From assembly GCA_046350935.1 (NCBI GenBank), contig JAXLZK010000005.1, positions 1-64,000 of the forward strand: a stretch of DNA of 64,000 nucleotides. Reading direction: 5' to 3'. Origin of the DNA: Nitrobium sp046350935. Lineage in GTDB: Bacteria > Nitrospirota > Thermodesulfovibrionia > Thermodesulfovibrionales > Dissulfurispiraceae. The notes beneath the pieces were generated by a model that searched no databases, was not told the origin of the DNA, and was given only the letters and a program-made list of their open reading frames with translations. Position numbers and translations under genes: made by a program. How positions within the stretch are numbered: the first letter of the stretch is position 1; each line of letters begins with the position of its first letter. This document shows, one piece after another, positions 8,059-15,977 of the stretch.

Positions 8059-10488
8059 CTAATTTTGCGTGAGGATGACGGGGGATATCAGGGTGACCTT
8101 CGTCCCCTGCCCCGGCCTCGAATCGATGGTAAAGGTGCCGCCGAGGTGCTTCACCCGCTCCCGGATGCTGAAAAACCCGAAGGAGGCCTTCTCCATCTTC
8201 AGGGTGTCGAAGCCGACGCCGTCGTCTTCCACGACGATGCGCACGGAGCCTTCGTCCCTCAGCAGGGACACCCGCACCATCCTCGCCTTTGCATGCTTCA
8301 CCACATTGATGAGCAGTTCGCGCACCGCCTGGAACAGGAGGATGCTGATGTCGTTGTCGAGGGGCCTCGCTTTTCCGTCATCCCTGAACTCGAAGGAAAT
8401 GCCGTGGTCCTTCTGCATCCTCTCGCAGAGCCACTCCATGGCCGCCTCGAAGCCGAGCTCGTGGAGGATGGGAGGACTGAGCTCGAAGGTCAGCGTCTTC
8501 GTGTACTGGATCGTCTTTTCGATAAGGACGCGGACGCTGTCGACCATCCAGGCGAGGCTCGTGGAGGAAAGGGCATTGCGGAGCTCCCCCAGCTTGATCT
8601 TGGTGATGGCGAGGGTCTGCCCGATATGGTCGTGCAGGTCCGTGGCGATGCGCCTCCTTTCCCGCTCCTCGGTGAGCGTCAGCTCGGAAGCGAGGGCGCG
8701 GAGCTTCTCCTGGTAGGCATTCAGGTCCTCCTCCGCCTTCTTCCGCTTGGTGATGTCCCGCTGGGTGGAGATGAAATGGGTCACCTTTCCCCGCTCGTCG
8801 CGGATGGGAGAGATCTGCCATTCGTGGTAGAACCGGGTCCCGTCCTTCCGGTAGTTCACCGCTTCGACGTAGAACGCCTTTCCCCTCGCCTGGGAGCTTT
8901 CGAGCTTGAACCACTCGGTGCTGTCGGTCTTCGGACCCTGGAGGATGATGGAGAGGCGCCCCACCACGTCCTCGGGGGTGTACCCCGTCATCATGGTGAA
9001 GGCCTTGTTGACGAAAACGACCTTGGACGTGAACTGCTCGGGCCGCGCGGTGGTGATGATGATGGAGTCGGTCGTCTGCTGGATGGCGGATTCGAGGAGC
9101 TCCAGCATCTCCTCGGTCTTCCTCCTCTCGGTAATGTTGCTGAAGAAGGCGAGCGCGGCGGGCCTCCCCCTCCAGGTGATCAGGACCGAGTTGATCTCCA
9201 GCCACTTCGTGTTCCCGTCCCTGTCGATGATCCGCGCCGAATAGAGATGGGGGAGCATGTCTCCCTTCAGCCTTCTCAGGTGCCTTTCCATGACGATGTC
9301 CCGGTCGTCGGGATGGAAGAACTCGAAGAAGGGGCGGGAGGTCAGCACCTCTTCAGGGTGCCCGAGGATCCGCATCGCCTTGGGATTGAAGTATTTGAAA
9401 AAGTTGTCCTGGGTGACGGCGATGCCCTCGTTGGCGTTCTCCACGACGAGACGGTATTTCTCCTCGGAGCTCTTCAGGACCCTTTCCGCCCATTTGCGCT
9501 CCATGATCTCGTGCTGGAGCTCCTCGTTCGTCTGTGTCAGCTGGGCCGTACGGATCCGCACTTCCCGTTCGAGGCTGCTGCGGCACTTCTTCAGCAGTTC
9601 TTCATGGTGCTTGCGCTCGGTGATGTCGGTGCCCACGCAAAGGATCTCCCTGATTCCTCCCTCGCTGTCCGGGAGCGTCTTGTGCGTCCAGGCGATCCAG
9701 GAGCGCTCCCCGTTCTTGCTGACGTTCTCGTACTCCCTTTTCGCGTACCGCCGCGAATTCCTGCCGATGCCCTCCAGCATCCTCTTGATGCTGCGGGCGT
9801 GCTTTTCCGTCTTGGGGACGATGGTCCCCACCACGTTCCTGCCGATGATCTCGTCCTCCTGGAAGCCGAAGAACTTCAGGGCGAAGCGGTTGAAGAAGGT
9901 GACGTTCCCCTTCAGGTCCATCTGCATGATGATGCTGTTCACGTTCTCCACGAGGTCATGGTACTTCGCCTCGCTGTCGGACAGGGCCCTGCGGATCTCC
10001 CGCTGGTTCGTGATGTCCTCGAGGATGCAGATCATGCCGTCGTACCTCTTGTCCCGCACCCGCGGGATAAGCCAGCCCGACTGGTAGGTCTGTCTTCCGG
10101 CGGGGGTCAGGACGGGCACCTCTGAATAGTAGACGGGCTGCAGGGTCTCCTTCGCCTCTTCGTAGTAGCTCAGGAAATGCTCCATCATCGTCTCTGAGGA
10201 GGAGGGGAGCACCCGGTACCCCACGAGCTTCTGCTTCGTGGTCCCGGCGATCATCTCCATTCCCCGGTTGGCATACTTGATTTTATCGAGCCTGTCCGAC
10301 GCCCAGACCCCGCAGGTGATCCCGTTCAGAATCCCCTCGTAAAAGCCCTTGGCGTCGCCGAACTCCCTCTTCAGCCTCTTGGTCTCACGCTGCGCCCGCT
10401 CCAGCTCCGCTTCCAGCTCCGCCGTCCTGCGGCGCAGCTGCTCAGTTTCCTGCTGCAGCTCCCTTTTCGTTTTCTCTTTCTCTGTCAT
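8059..10488 (-). CDS. Cytoplasmic four-PAS sensor histidine kinase (HisKA_3)
   Basis: About 809 residues, taking the ATG at 10488 with AGGAAATGAGG before it; an in-frame start at 10560 is possible but less well supported. Order: coiled coil (5-45), four PAS/PAC modules (about 50-160, 175-290, 345-455, 465-580), a HisKA_3 dimerisation domain with H619 in DLHDHIGQ, and an HATPase domain (N728 in ELLINVVKHAKA, then VVEDDGVGFD). There is no transmembrane segment, so it senses something inside the cell such as redox state, oxygen or a small molecule. The HisKA_3 type pairs with NarL-type regulators, matching the gene just downstream. No haem- or flavin-binding signature can be asserted by eye. Confidence 0.9.
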   Translation of the reverse strand: MTEKEKTKRELQQETEQLRRRTAELEAELERAQRETKRLKREFGDAKGFYEGILNGITCGVWASDRLDKIKYANRGMEMIAGTTKQKLVGYRVLPSSSETMMEHFLSYYEEAKETLQPVYYSEVPVLTPAGRQTYQSGWLIPRVRDKRYDGMICILEDITNQREIRRALSDSEAKYHDLVENVNSIIMQMDLKGNVTFFNRFALKFFGFQEDEIIGRNVVGTIVPKTEKHARSIKRMLEGIGRNSRRYAKREYENVSKNGERSWIAWTHKTLPDSEGGIREILCVGTDITERKHHEELLKKCRSSLEREVRIRTAQLTQTNEELQHEIMERKWAERVLKSSEEKYRLVVENANEGIAVTQDNFFKYFNPKAMRILGHPEEVLTSRPFFEFFHPDDRDIVMERHLRRLKGDMLPHLYSARIIDRDGNTKWLEINSVLITWRGRPAALAFFSNITERRKTEEMLELLESAIQQTTDSIIITTARPEQFTSKVVFVNKAFTMMTGYTPEDVVGRLSIILQGPKTDSTEWFKLESSQARGKAFYVEAVNYRKDGTRFYHEWQISPIRDERGKVTHFISTQRDITKRKKAEEDLNAYQEKLRALASELTLTEERERRRIATDLHDHIGQTLAITKIKLGELRNALSSTSLAWMVDSVRVLIEKTIQYTKTLTFELSPPILHELGFEAAMEWLCERMQKDHGISFEFRDDGKARPLDNDISILLFQAVRELLINVVKHAKARMVRVSLLRDEGSVRIVVEDDGVGFDTLKMEKASFGFFSIRERVKHLGGTFTIDSRPGQGTKVTLISPVILTQN

Positions 10489-10575
10489 CCTCATTTCCTG
10501 CCGGGACACCGCTCCCAGGCTCCTCTTTATTACAAGGACACGGCCGGAAGGGGCAGGCACAACGGAGCCGGACTG

Positions 10576-10998
10576 CTATCTCTCTCTGCGGGAGGCTGCG
10601 AGTCCTTGTGCATGCCGTAGCACATCGCAGAGGTCGCTCAGCTCGGCGGCATGCTCCGCGCATTCGTAGTGAACGTCGTGCGCCTCGAGGCTCTCGCCGA
10701 TGAGGGCGCGAAGTATCCGGTACTTGAGAGGGGGGTGTATCGTCTCGAAAATGTAGTAGTCGCAATAGTTGTCCGCGCCCTCCCTCTTGCAGATGTGGAT
10801 GACGTGCCTGCCGTCCTCCATCCGGTAGAGGTCGAGCTCGAACTCCTTTACGATGAGCGCTCCTTCTTCAATATAATTCTTCACCGTGGACCGGAGCAGC
10901 GGAGTCAGATTCACCGTATTTTCCGCCCCGGACAAGGCGTCGAAGAAGTCGTTGACATTGATCCTGTCGGCGTATCCTTCGAAGAAGTTCCTGTCCAT
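10576..10998 (-). CDS. Hypothetical protein at head of the two-component operon
   Basis: A 140-residue soluble protein that I do not recognise. The start at 10998 follows AAGGAAGGGGAGAAGA; longer readings upstream look like intergenic sequence. It begins MDRNFFEGYADRINVNDFF and contains a mixed alpha/beta core with scattered His and Cys (HVIHICKREGADNYCDYY, HDVHYECAEHAAEL), no signal peptide and no membrane segment. The stop lies about 90 bases before the kinase start on the same strand, so co-transcription with the kinase and regulator is likely. A small accessory or ligand-binding role in that signalling unit would fit, but this is speculation. Confidence 0.6.
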   Translation of the reverse strand: MDRNFFEGYADRINVNDFFDALSGAENTVNLTPLLRSTVKNYIEEGALIVKEFELDLYRMEDGRHVIHICKREGADNYCDYYIFETIHPPLKYRILRALIGESLEAHDVHYECAEHAAELSDLCDVLRHAQGLAASRRER

Positions 10999-11063
10999 TC
11001 TTCTCCCCTTCCTTTCCTTTTTAATTAAATCACCGGAAGGGGCTTTTTGTAAAGTTTGTGCAC

Positions 11064-12062
11064 TTATCCGGCGCAGCCCCCGGTGACGCAGCGGATATAG
11101 GTCTGGAGGTTCTCCAGGGGGGTCTGCGGCAGGATGCCGCATCCGGGGGAGATCACGTTCATGCCGCTGCGCAGCGCCTCCGCGGTCTCGGCCTCTATCT
11201 CCTGCATGGTGCCCATGCAGAGGGTCTGGGGGGAGAGATTGCCCACCAGCGCCGCCTTGCCCGCGGCTGCCGTGCGCGCCGCTTCCGTATCCACCGGCTT
11301 GTCGATGCTCAGGCCCGTCGCGCCGGTGGCGACCATATGCTCCAGCAGGGGAGTGGCTTTGCCGCAGATATGGAGAATGGAGGGCCGGTGCAGCGCCTGC
11401 ACCATCGTGCGGGTGAAGGGAAAAGAGAAGCGGACGAAGTAGGCCGGCCCCAGGGCCTGCGAGGTCCCGTCCACCAGCATGAGGACATCGGCCCCCTTTT
11501 TTTCGAGCTCCATGGCGTATTTCACGGCGACATCGGTCATGATTTCCATCTGGTGAAGAAGGAAATCGGGGTCCTTGTACAGCGCCATGGTGATATCCTC
11601 AAAGCTCAGGGTGGTGGAGAGCAGTTCGAAGGGGGTGCCCAGGGCGGCGATGACGGGGACCTCGCCCCGCGCCTTCTCCCTGAGGAGGGCGACGGCTTCC
11701 AGCACCTCGGGCATCCTCCCGTCCTTCAGGGGGTTGGGGAGTTTGATGGTATGGTAGTCGCCCCGCGACTTCGGCATGCTCATCGGGGGGGTGGTGGAGT
11801 CCTCCTCGAAGCGCGTCTCGCAGCCCATGGCCTCCGCCTCGACAGTGATGTCGAAGGGGACCCGGACGCTTTCGATGCCCCCGATTTCGTGGCAGGCCCA
11901 GGCGAGCCCCGCCATGGAGGAAGCCTTCCGCAGCGCTTCGGGCCACTTGTAGCCGCTTTTCTCCATGATGTCGCCGATGGCGCTCTGCGTCGGGACCGCA
12001 GCCGGGGGCCTGTCCACGGGCTGCAGGGACAAGGCCGCAAGAAGTCTCTCTTTCAGGTTCAT
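11064..12062 (-). CDS. UroD-family (MtaA/CmuA-like) methyltransferase, second paralogue
   Basis: A 332-residue UroD-superfamily protein. The ATG at 12062 is preceded by AGGAGGAGGTACG. The zinc-ligand pattern of corrinoid:thiol methyltransferases is present: H-x-C in SILHICGKAT and a distal Cys in SPGCGILPQTP. It differs widely from the paralogue at 181-1191, so they probably act on different methyl carriers. It sits 21 bases after a SelW-like redox protein gene and is presumably co-transcribed with it. No corrinoid-binding protein or methyl-donor-specific MtaB-type enzyme is adjacent. The family is sure; the reaction is inferred. Confidence 0.85.
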   Translation of the reverse strand: MNLKERLLAALSLQPVDRPPAAVPTQSAIGDIMEKSGYKWPEALRKASSMAGLAWACHEIGGIESVRVPFDITVEAEAMGCETRFEEDSTTPPMSMPKSRGDYHTIKLPNPLKDGRMPEVLEAVALLREKARGEVPVIAALGTPFELLSTTLSFEDITMALYKDPDFLLHQMEIMTDVAVKYAMELEKKGADVLMLVDGTSQALGPAYFVRFSFPFTRTMVQALHRPSILHICGKATPLLEHMVATGATGLSIDKPVDTEAARTAAAGKAALVGNLSPQTLCMGTMQEIEAETAEALRSGMNVISPGCGILPQTPLENLQTYIRCVTGGCAG

Positions 12063-12083
12063 CGTACCTCCTCCTGTCAACGC

Positions 12084-12311
12084 TTATTTTTCCTGAAGCA
12101 ACTTGATAATCTCCGCATGGTCGGGAAAGCGCCCCGAAGCGGTCTTCGAGAAGACCCTCTCCCCGTCGACCAGGACCTCGAAAGCCCCGCTGACGTTCGA
12201 CTGCACCAGGACCGGCTTGACGGCGACGGCCCGTTCGATGGCGATGCCCAGATTCGCCGCTATAGGACGGTAGTTGCAGGTGACGCAATACTCGATTTCC
12301 ACTTTTTTCAT
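12084..12311 (-). CDS. SelW/Rdx-family thioredoxin-like protein (Cys form)
   Basis: A 75-residue protein of the SelT/SelW/SelH (Rdx) family. The redox motif is C-V-T-C in EIEYCVTCNYRP near the N-terminus; the position that is selenocysteine in some relatives is an ordinary Cys here. The later VLVQSNVSGAFEVLVDG segment matches the family's beta-hairpin. Such proteins are small thiol oxidoreductases of poorly known function. It is the first gene before the UroD-family methyltransferase, so a role in keeping that system's thiols or metal centre reduced is possible. Confidence 0.75.
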   Translation of the reverse strand: MKKVEIEYCVTCNYRPIAANLGIAIERAVAVKPVLVQSNVSGAFEVLVDGERVFSKTASGRFPDHAEIIKLLQEK

Positions 12312-12488
12312 TGCCGTGCCTCCCGCGTGCCGCGGCGCATTGCTGCGCCTTCGGTTTTCTTGTTCTCCGCAGTCCCTTGCCCGGAGGTCCCCGCGCGGAC
12401 GAAACTCTCTGAGGAAGGACGCTTTTTCTTGATGGTACGAGGTTGAGGGAAAAATGTCAAGAAGGAAGAAAAGAGCGGGTGGAGAATA

Positions 12489-12568
12489 AGACAGGGAGAG
12501 GTAAAGGAAAAACGGAAGGGAGAAAAGAGATGCTTTTGCCTTTTCTCTACCTCTTCCCTTACCTGTCT
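12489..12568. repeat. Intergenic inverted-repeat element, copy A (short form)
   Basis: This lies in the 340-base gap between two divergent genes. Ends are AGACAGG (12489-12495) and CCTGTCT (12562-12568). The arms continue as an imperfect inverted repeat: purine-rich GAGAGGTAAAGGAAAA on the left, pyrimidine-rich TTTTCTCTACCTCTTCCC on the right. The left 13 bases are identical to those of the element at 28488. Apart from this the gap 12312-12651 holds only presumed promoters for the flanking genes. Confidence 0.6.
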
Positions 12569-12651
12569 TCCTCTGTCTTTTATGATGCGCGTCAGTTCAA
12601 AGGGGGACGAAATGCCGGATAATGGAAATAAAGGGCGATGAGGAGGGTGCA

Positions 12652-13119
12652 ATGGGGAGAGACGGGAGGCAACGGCGGAGCATTTCAGAGAACAGGCTCG
12701 ATTTTGAGCGGGAGAGGCTGCTGAACCTTATCGAGTGCAGGATCCGGAGGAGCGAGCCGGAGCTCGCACAGGAACATGCTGAAGAGCTGTTCAACAGGGA
12801 AGTGGAGGCCGAAGTGCGCAGGGAGGCGGGCCGGCTGGCGCGGTATAACCGGCTTTTCCTCAGGGCGCTCCTGTTCCTTCTCTGCCTCTTCTGCCTGCTC
12901 GCCGCGTGTGCGGTGCTGGATATCCATCCCTCATTCAGCGTAGCTGCGGAGGGATGCGTCGTCCTCTCGATCATCTTCCTGGTTTTTATCGATACGCTGA
13001 TTGCCGGAAGGTTCGAGAGGTCCGTGGAGCGGCTGCTGAGCTCGTACGATGCGAAAAAACTCTCTTTCGTGCGCCGGGTGTTCGATCACTGCCGGCGCGA
13101 TGCGCTCCTGCGGTCGTAG
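12652..13119 (+). CDS. Small membrane protein with two transmembrane helices
   Basis: A 155-residue protein of unknown function. I chose the ATG at 12652 because AGGAGGG lies 4 bases upstream. A charged, Arg/Glu-rich N-terminal helix (about 1-65) is followed by two hydrophobic segments (FLRALLFLLCLFCLLAAC and VVLSIIFLVFIDTLIA) and a basic C-terminal tail, an arrangement that puts both tails in the cytoplasm. It stands alone, divergent from the SelW-like operon. A short GC hairpin (GGGGCT/AGCCCC) lies at its stop. I do not recognise the family. Confidence 0.65.
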   Translation: MGRDGRQRRSISENRLDFERERLLNLIECRIRRSEPELAQEHAEELFNREVEAEVRREAGRLARYNRLFLRALLFLLCLFCLLAACAVLDIHPSFSVAAEGCVVLSIIFLVFIDTLIAGRFERSVERLLSSYDAKKLSFVRRVFDHCRRDALLRS

Positions 13120-13149
13120 GGGCTCCGGAGAGCCCCCCTGCCCGCTTCG

Positions 13150-14297
13150 TTACTGCATTCCCAGGAAAGTACGCGCGAGGAAAGCGGCCATCTGGTCCCG
13201 CGTGACCGGCATATCCACGTAGTATGTCCCTGAAACCGTCGTGATCCCCGCATCCTTGAGCTTCTGGACGTATTTGAAGTAGGCGCTTGCTTCAGGCACG
13301 TCGCTGAAATAGGGCGACTGGGTATAGGTGAAATCCTCTCCGTATTTTGCCCGTATGAGGAAAGCGGCCATCTGGTCCCGCGTGACCGGATCGTCGGCGC
13401 CGTAGGATCCCGTCACCGTGGTGATGCCGGCATCCTTTATCTTCTGGATATACTTGAAATAGGGGTGCGAAGAGGGCACGTCGCTAAAGTAGGGCGTCTG
13501 GGTATAGGTGAAATCCTCTCCGTATTTTGCCCGTATGACGGCGACGGCCGTCTGCCCCCTGCTGGCGGCATCGGATACGCAATACTGGCCCCCTCCGCAG
13601 CCCATGGTAATCCCGGCCGTATAAAGGGCGCTGATGTAACCGTTCGCCCAGTTATCGCACGGGACGTCCGAGAAAGGACCGCACGAGGCGGTAAGGGGAG
13701 CGAAGGAGGCGGTCACGGCCTTATCGGCGGTCATGGTCGTGACGCACTGTCCGGTGCCGGAGCACCCTCCTCCGGACCAAACTGGGAGTCGAAGCAGCGG
13801 AGGCGGTCAGAGTCACGATGGCCCCGAGGGCGTAGGGCTCCGAGCAGTCGCTTCCGCAGCTGATGCCGGTGCCGGTGACGGTTCCGTCCCTGTCCCCGTC
13901 TTGCTCACCGTGAGGGTGTACTGGTCGATAGCACCCTGCTGACCTCATTTGAGTAGGAGCTTTCGTTCCCTGCCGCGTCGTAGGCGGTGACGGCGAAGTA
14001 GTAGGTCCCTCCGGACAGGCCCGAGATGGTGTACGAGGTGACGTTGCCGACGGTGACGGGTGGGGAGTAGGGCGGAGCGGTCCGTAGTAGACCTTGTATC
14101 CGGCCAGGTCGTTCAAGGGGAGAGCCGTCCGTATTGGTGGTCGGGGCGTCCCAGGAGAGGGTCGTCGATGCGCTGAAAGCCTCAGGAGCGGTGAGGAGGA
14201 AAAGCAGCGAGGCCAGGACAAAAGAAACGGGAGCGAAAAAAGAACGCAGCGAAACGACGCGTCTCGTGCGCGCAGGTCGGGTGAGAAGAGAAAACAT
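13150..14297 (-). pseudogene. Secreted FN3 / InlB-like repeat / triple-SLH surface protein, frameshifted
   Basis: A start at 14297 (GGAGGTGTTC before it) opens with a signal peptide (FVLASLLFLLTAPEAFSA). It is followed by a fibronectin type III domain (TTLSWDAPTTN... TSYTISGLSGGTYYFAVTAY), an InlB-like repeat (YTLTVSKTGTG ... CGSDCSEPYALGAIVTL) and three S-layer homology repeats, each carrying FSDVP and VTRDQMAAFL-type segments and ending at 13150. The reading frame changes at least four times between about 14130 and 13740, for example an extra T in the codons for SPLND and a lost base after KVYYG. The codons either side remain coherent. The SLH part is intact from 13734. It is either a recent pseudogene or a patch of sequence errors. 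Confidence 0.75.
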
Positions 14298-14470
14298 GAA
14301 CACCTCCATACATCTGTTACCGGGCGGGAGCGAGCAGTGGGTACCGCCCTGCGCCCGCCGTGCAGCCCTTCCGACATTTCCTCATTCGTCTGCACGGACG
14401 AGGGCCGCGGATTTGCGTGAGAGCCCTGCAGGGGGAACGACTGCCCTGCGGGCCTGTGATCCGGCTATCA
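14298..14470 (-). other. Structured 5' leader of the FN3/SLH gene
   Basis: About 170 untranslated bases with strong local pairing, such as CCGTGCAG with CTGCACGG and two GCAGGG-containing arms. A segment reading CACAGG...ACGCAAATCCGCGGCCCT loosely resembles the core of c-di-GMP-I (GEMM) riboswitches, but the GAAA tetraloop and the 3' helix are not evident. Function is not established. The remainder of the 321-base gap, up to 14618, holds the CRP-type operator and no gene. Confidence 0.3.
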
Positions 14471-14502
14471 GGTAATAATATAGAATGGAAAGGTAAGTAG
14501 TC

Positions 14503-14518
14503 TGTGATTGTCATCACA
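14503..14518. promoter_or_regulatory. CRP-family operator upstream of the FN3/SLH gene
   Basis: A perfect TGTGA-N6-TCACA palindrome. On the minus strand a TATATT -10 box (14482-14477) puts the transcription start near 14470, so the operator centre falls about 41 bases upstream, the classic class II activator spacing. This suggests CRP-type activation of the surface-protein gene. Confidence 0.65.
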
Positions 14519-14618
14519 AACTTTTCGTGCGGAGGGGGGCTGCAGCGGTACGCGCAGCACCAAAGGACCGGGCGGTCCTGAGGGAAGGGAGAAACGCCGT
14601 ACGGAAAACAGGGGGATG

Positions 14619-15368
14619 CTATCTGCGGATAATCCGTCCCGTCGGCCCCCCGGCGCGGACCTTCGCCGGAGGGGGAGGGCGAAAACTCTCCACGATGTCC
14701 CCGACTTTCGCCCTGTTGAAATTCTTTATCCGGATGCCCGCCTGCTGTCCGGGCAGCGCCTTCGGCACCGCGGCGTCTCCACGGTGGAGAGACTCGATGA
14801 CGCCCTGATACACAGGCCCCATGGCCGAGATGATGCGGAAGCGTTCGCCCACGGCAAAGTAGCCCTCCCGGACCTCGCAGCCGATAATGGTCCCCTTTCT
14901 GCTGCTTTTGAAAAGCGCGATGATCGTGCCCGAGCCGATGACCTGCTCTTCAGGCTCATGAGGAATCAATTCCCCGGCTGCGGCTTTTATATCGGCGAGC
15001 AGTTCATAGATCACCTGGTAGAGGCGGACATCCACCCGGTGCTCCCGCAGGACCTTTTCGAGGGAATGCACCACGCCGACCTGGAAACCGACGATCAGCC
15101 GGCTCGCGGTTTCTGCGAAGAGCACATCGGACTTGCTGATGTCGCCGACGCCGCTGTGAATGACGGTGACCGCGACGTCAGGCGTGCTCAGTCCGGCGAT
15201 GCTGTCGGCCACGGCCTCTGCGCTTCCCCGGGAGTCGCACTTGAGGACGATTTCGAACTTCGGTTTCTTCCGTTGCTCTGGCCGTTGCTCTGGCCGTTGC
15301 CCTGGCCTCTGCTCGGCCCTTTGCCCGGAAGGTCCCGGCACACCAGGCTTTTTTGCGGTCCTGACCAT
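14619..15368 (-). CDS. Stand-alone IF-2 C-terminal-domain protein (no GTPase domain)
   Basis: A 249-residue protein matching only the C-terminal part of translation initiation factor IF-2. The N-terminal 35 residues are a basic, low-complexity linker (repeated QRPEQRPEQR) in place of the GTPase domain. Then comes an IF-2 domain-3-like module (FEIVLKCDSRGSAEAVADSI ... VTVIHSGVGDISKSDVLFAE ... VRLYQVIYELLADIKA), then a C2-like beta barrel (GTIIGCEVREGYFAVGERFR ... NFNRAKVGDIVE). In IF-2 the barrel binds initiator tRNA. The start at 15368 follows GGAGGGAAAAG. It is intact, not a decayed infB. It lies immediately downstream of tmRNA and SmpB genes on the same strand, which suggests but does not prove a role with stalled or initiating ribosomes. 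Confidence 0.8.
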   Translation of the reverse strand: MVRTAKKPGVPGPSGQRAEQRPGQRPEQRPEQRKKPKFEIVLKCDSRGSAEAVADSIAGLSTPDVAVTVIHSGVGDISKSDVLFAETASRLIVGFQVGVVHSLEKVLREHRVDVRLYQVIYELLADIKAAAGELIPHEPEEQVIGSGTIIALFKSSRKGTIIGCEVREGYFAVGERFRIISAMGPVYQGVIESLHRGDAAVPKALPGQQAGIRIKNFNRAKVGDIVESFRPPPPAKVRAGGPTGRIIRR

Positions 15369-15548
15369 CTTTTCCCTCCGGCGCTTCCTGCTCAGCGGCG
15401 TGCCCGAGACGGCACAAGGCAATCCTATTCAGATGATACGGCTTCGGGAGGGGGCTGTCAATGCGTGCAGAGGCGCATGTTTCCGCCGCGGCCGTTGAAC
15501 GGAGCCTCTGCGGCCTAGCGCGAAAATATGCGTGAAAAAAGATGAATT

Positions 15549-15895
15549 TGGTGGAGGCGGCGGGAATCGAACCCGCGTCCGAAAGCACTGCACTCAAGCG
15601 TCTACATGCGTATCCTGCCTATTTCATCTCGGATGCCGGATTGCCGGCAGGCAGGCCTCCGGGCATCCTATCCCCTGCATCTCCCGCCGGAATTAAGGGC
15701 CTCATCCGGCGGCAGCCTGCTGTATGACGCCCGTTTCCGCGGCACAGGCAACCGCGGAGGAGCGTGCTGCTAGTGGTTAAGCAGCGAGTGCCAGTTCGTT
15801 GTTGGCGTTTGTGTTTGTTTCCACCTTTTTACGTGGTGATGGAGCCACGGCATGCAACTTGAGCCTCGTAACCCCCGTCGAGCCCTGACGCCCCC
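15549..15895 (-). ncRNA. ssrA: tmRNA (transfer-messenger RNA)
   Basis: 347 bases on the minus strand. The 5' end GGGGGCG pairs with the 3' CGCCTCC to form the acceptor stem, with an encoded CCA end (15551-15549) and a T-arm reading GGTTCGATTCC. The tag-coding stretch ends at the TAA at 15779-15777 and encodes a peptide finishing NTNANNELALAA, a standard degradation tag ending in ALAA. It rescues stalled ribosomes with SmpB, whose gene lies 83 bases upstream. Confidence 0.96.
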
Positions 15896-15977
15896 TGGGA
15901 TGTATGCTTTATTATACCATAGCGGCCTGTTTTTCTGCGGGACCGCAGGGCCTGTTTTTGCTGTTGCCCGGACAGGG

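Noticed and set aside
7450..10125. A very long open frame on the plus strand opposite the histidine kinase
   Set aside because: It is the antisense of a clear kinase and regulator; composition is His/Asp-rich shadow sequence with no family features. The same applies to other long antisense frames in this GC-rich window.
12084..12311. Selenoprotein W with selenocysteine
   Set aside because: The motif is plain Cys-x-x-Cys with no in-frame UGA, so it is the cysteine form.
14619..15368. Degraded infB (pseudogene)
   Set aside because: The frame is intact from a good start to a proper end, and a low-complexity linker replaces the GTPase region cleanly, so it is a gene in its own right.
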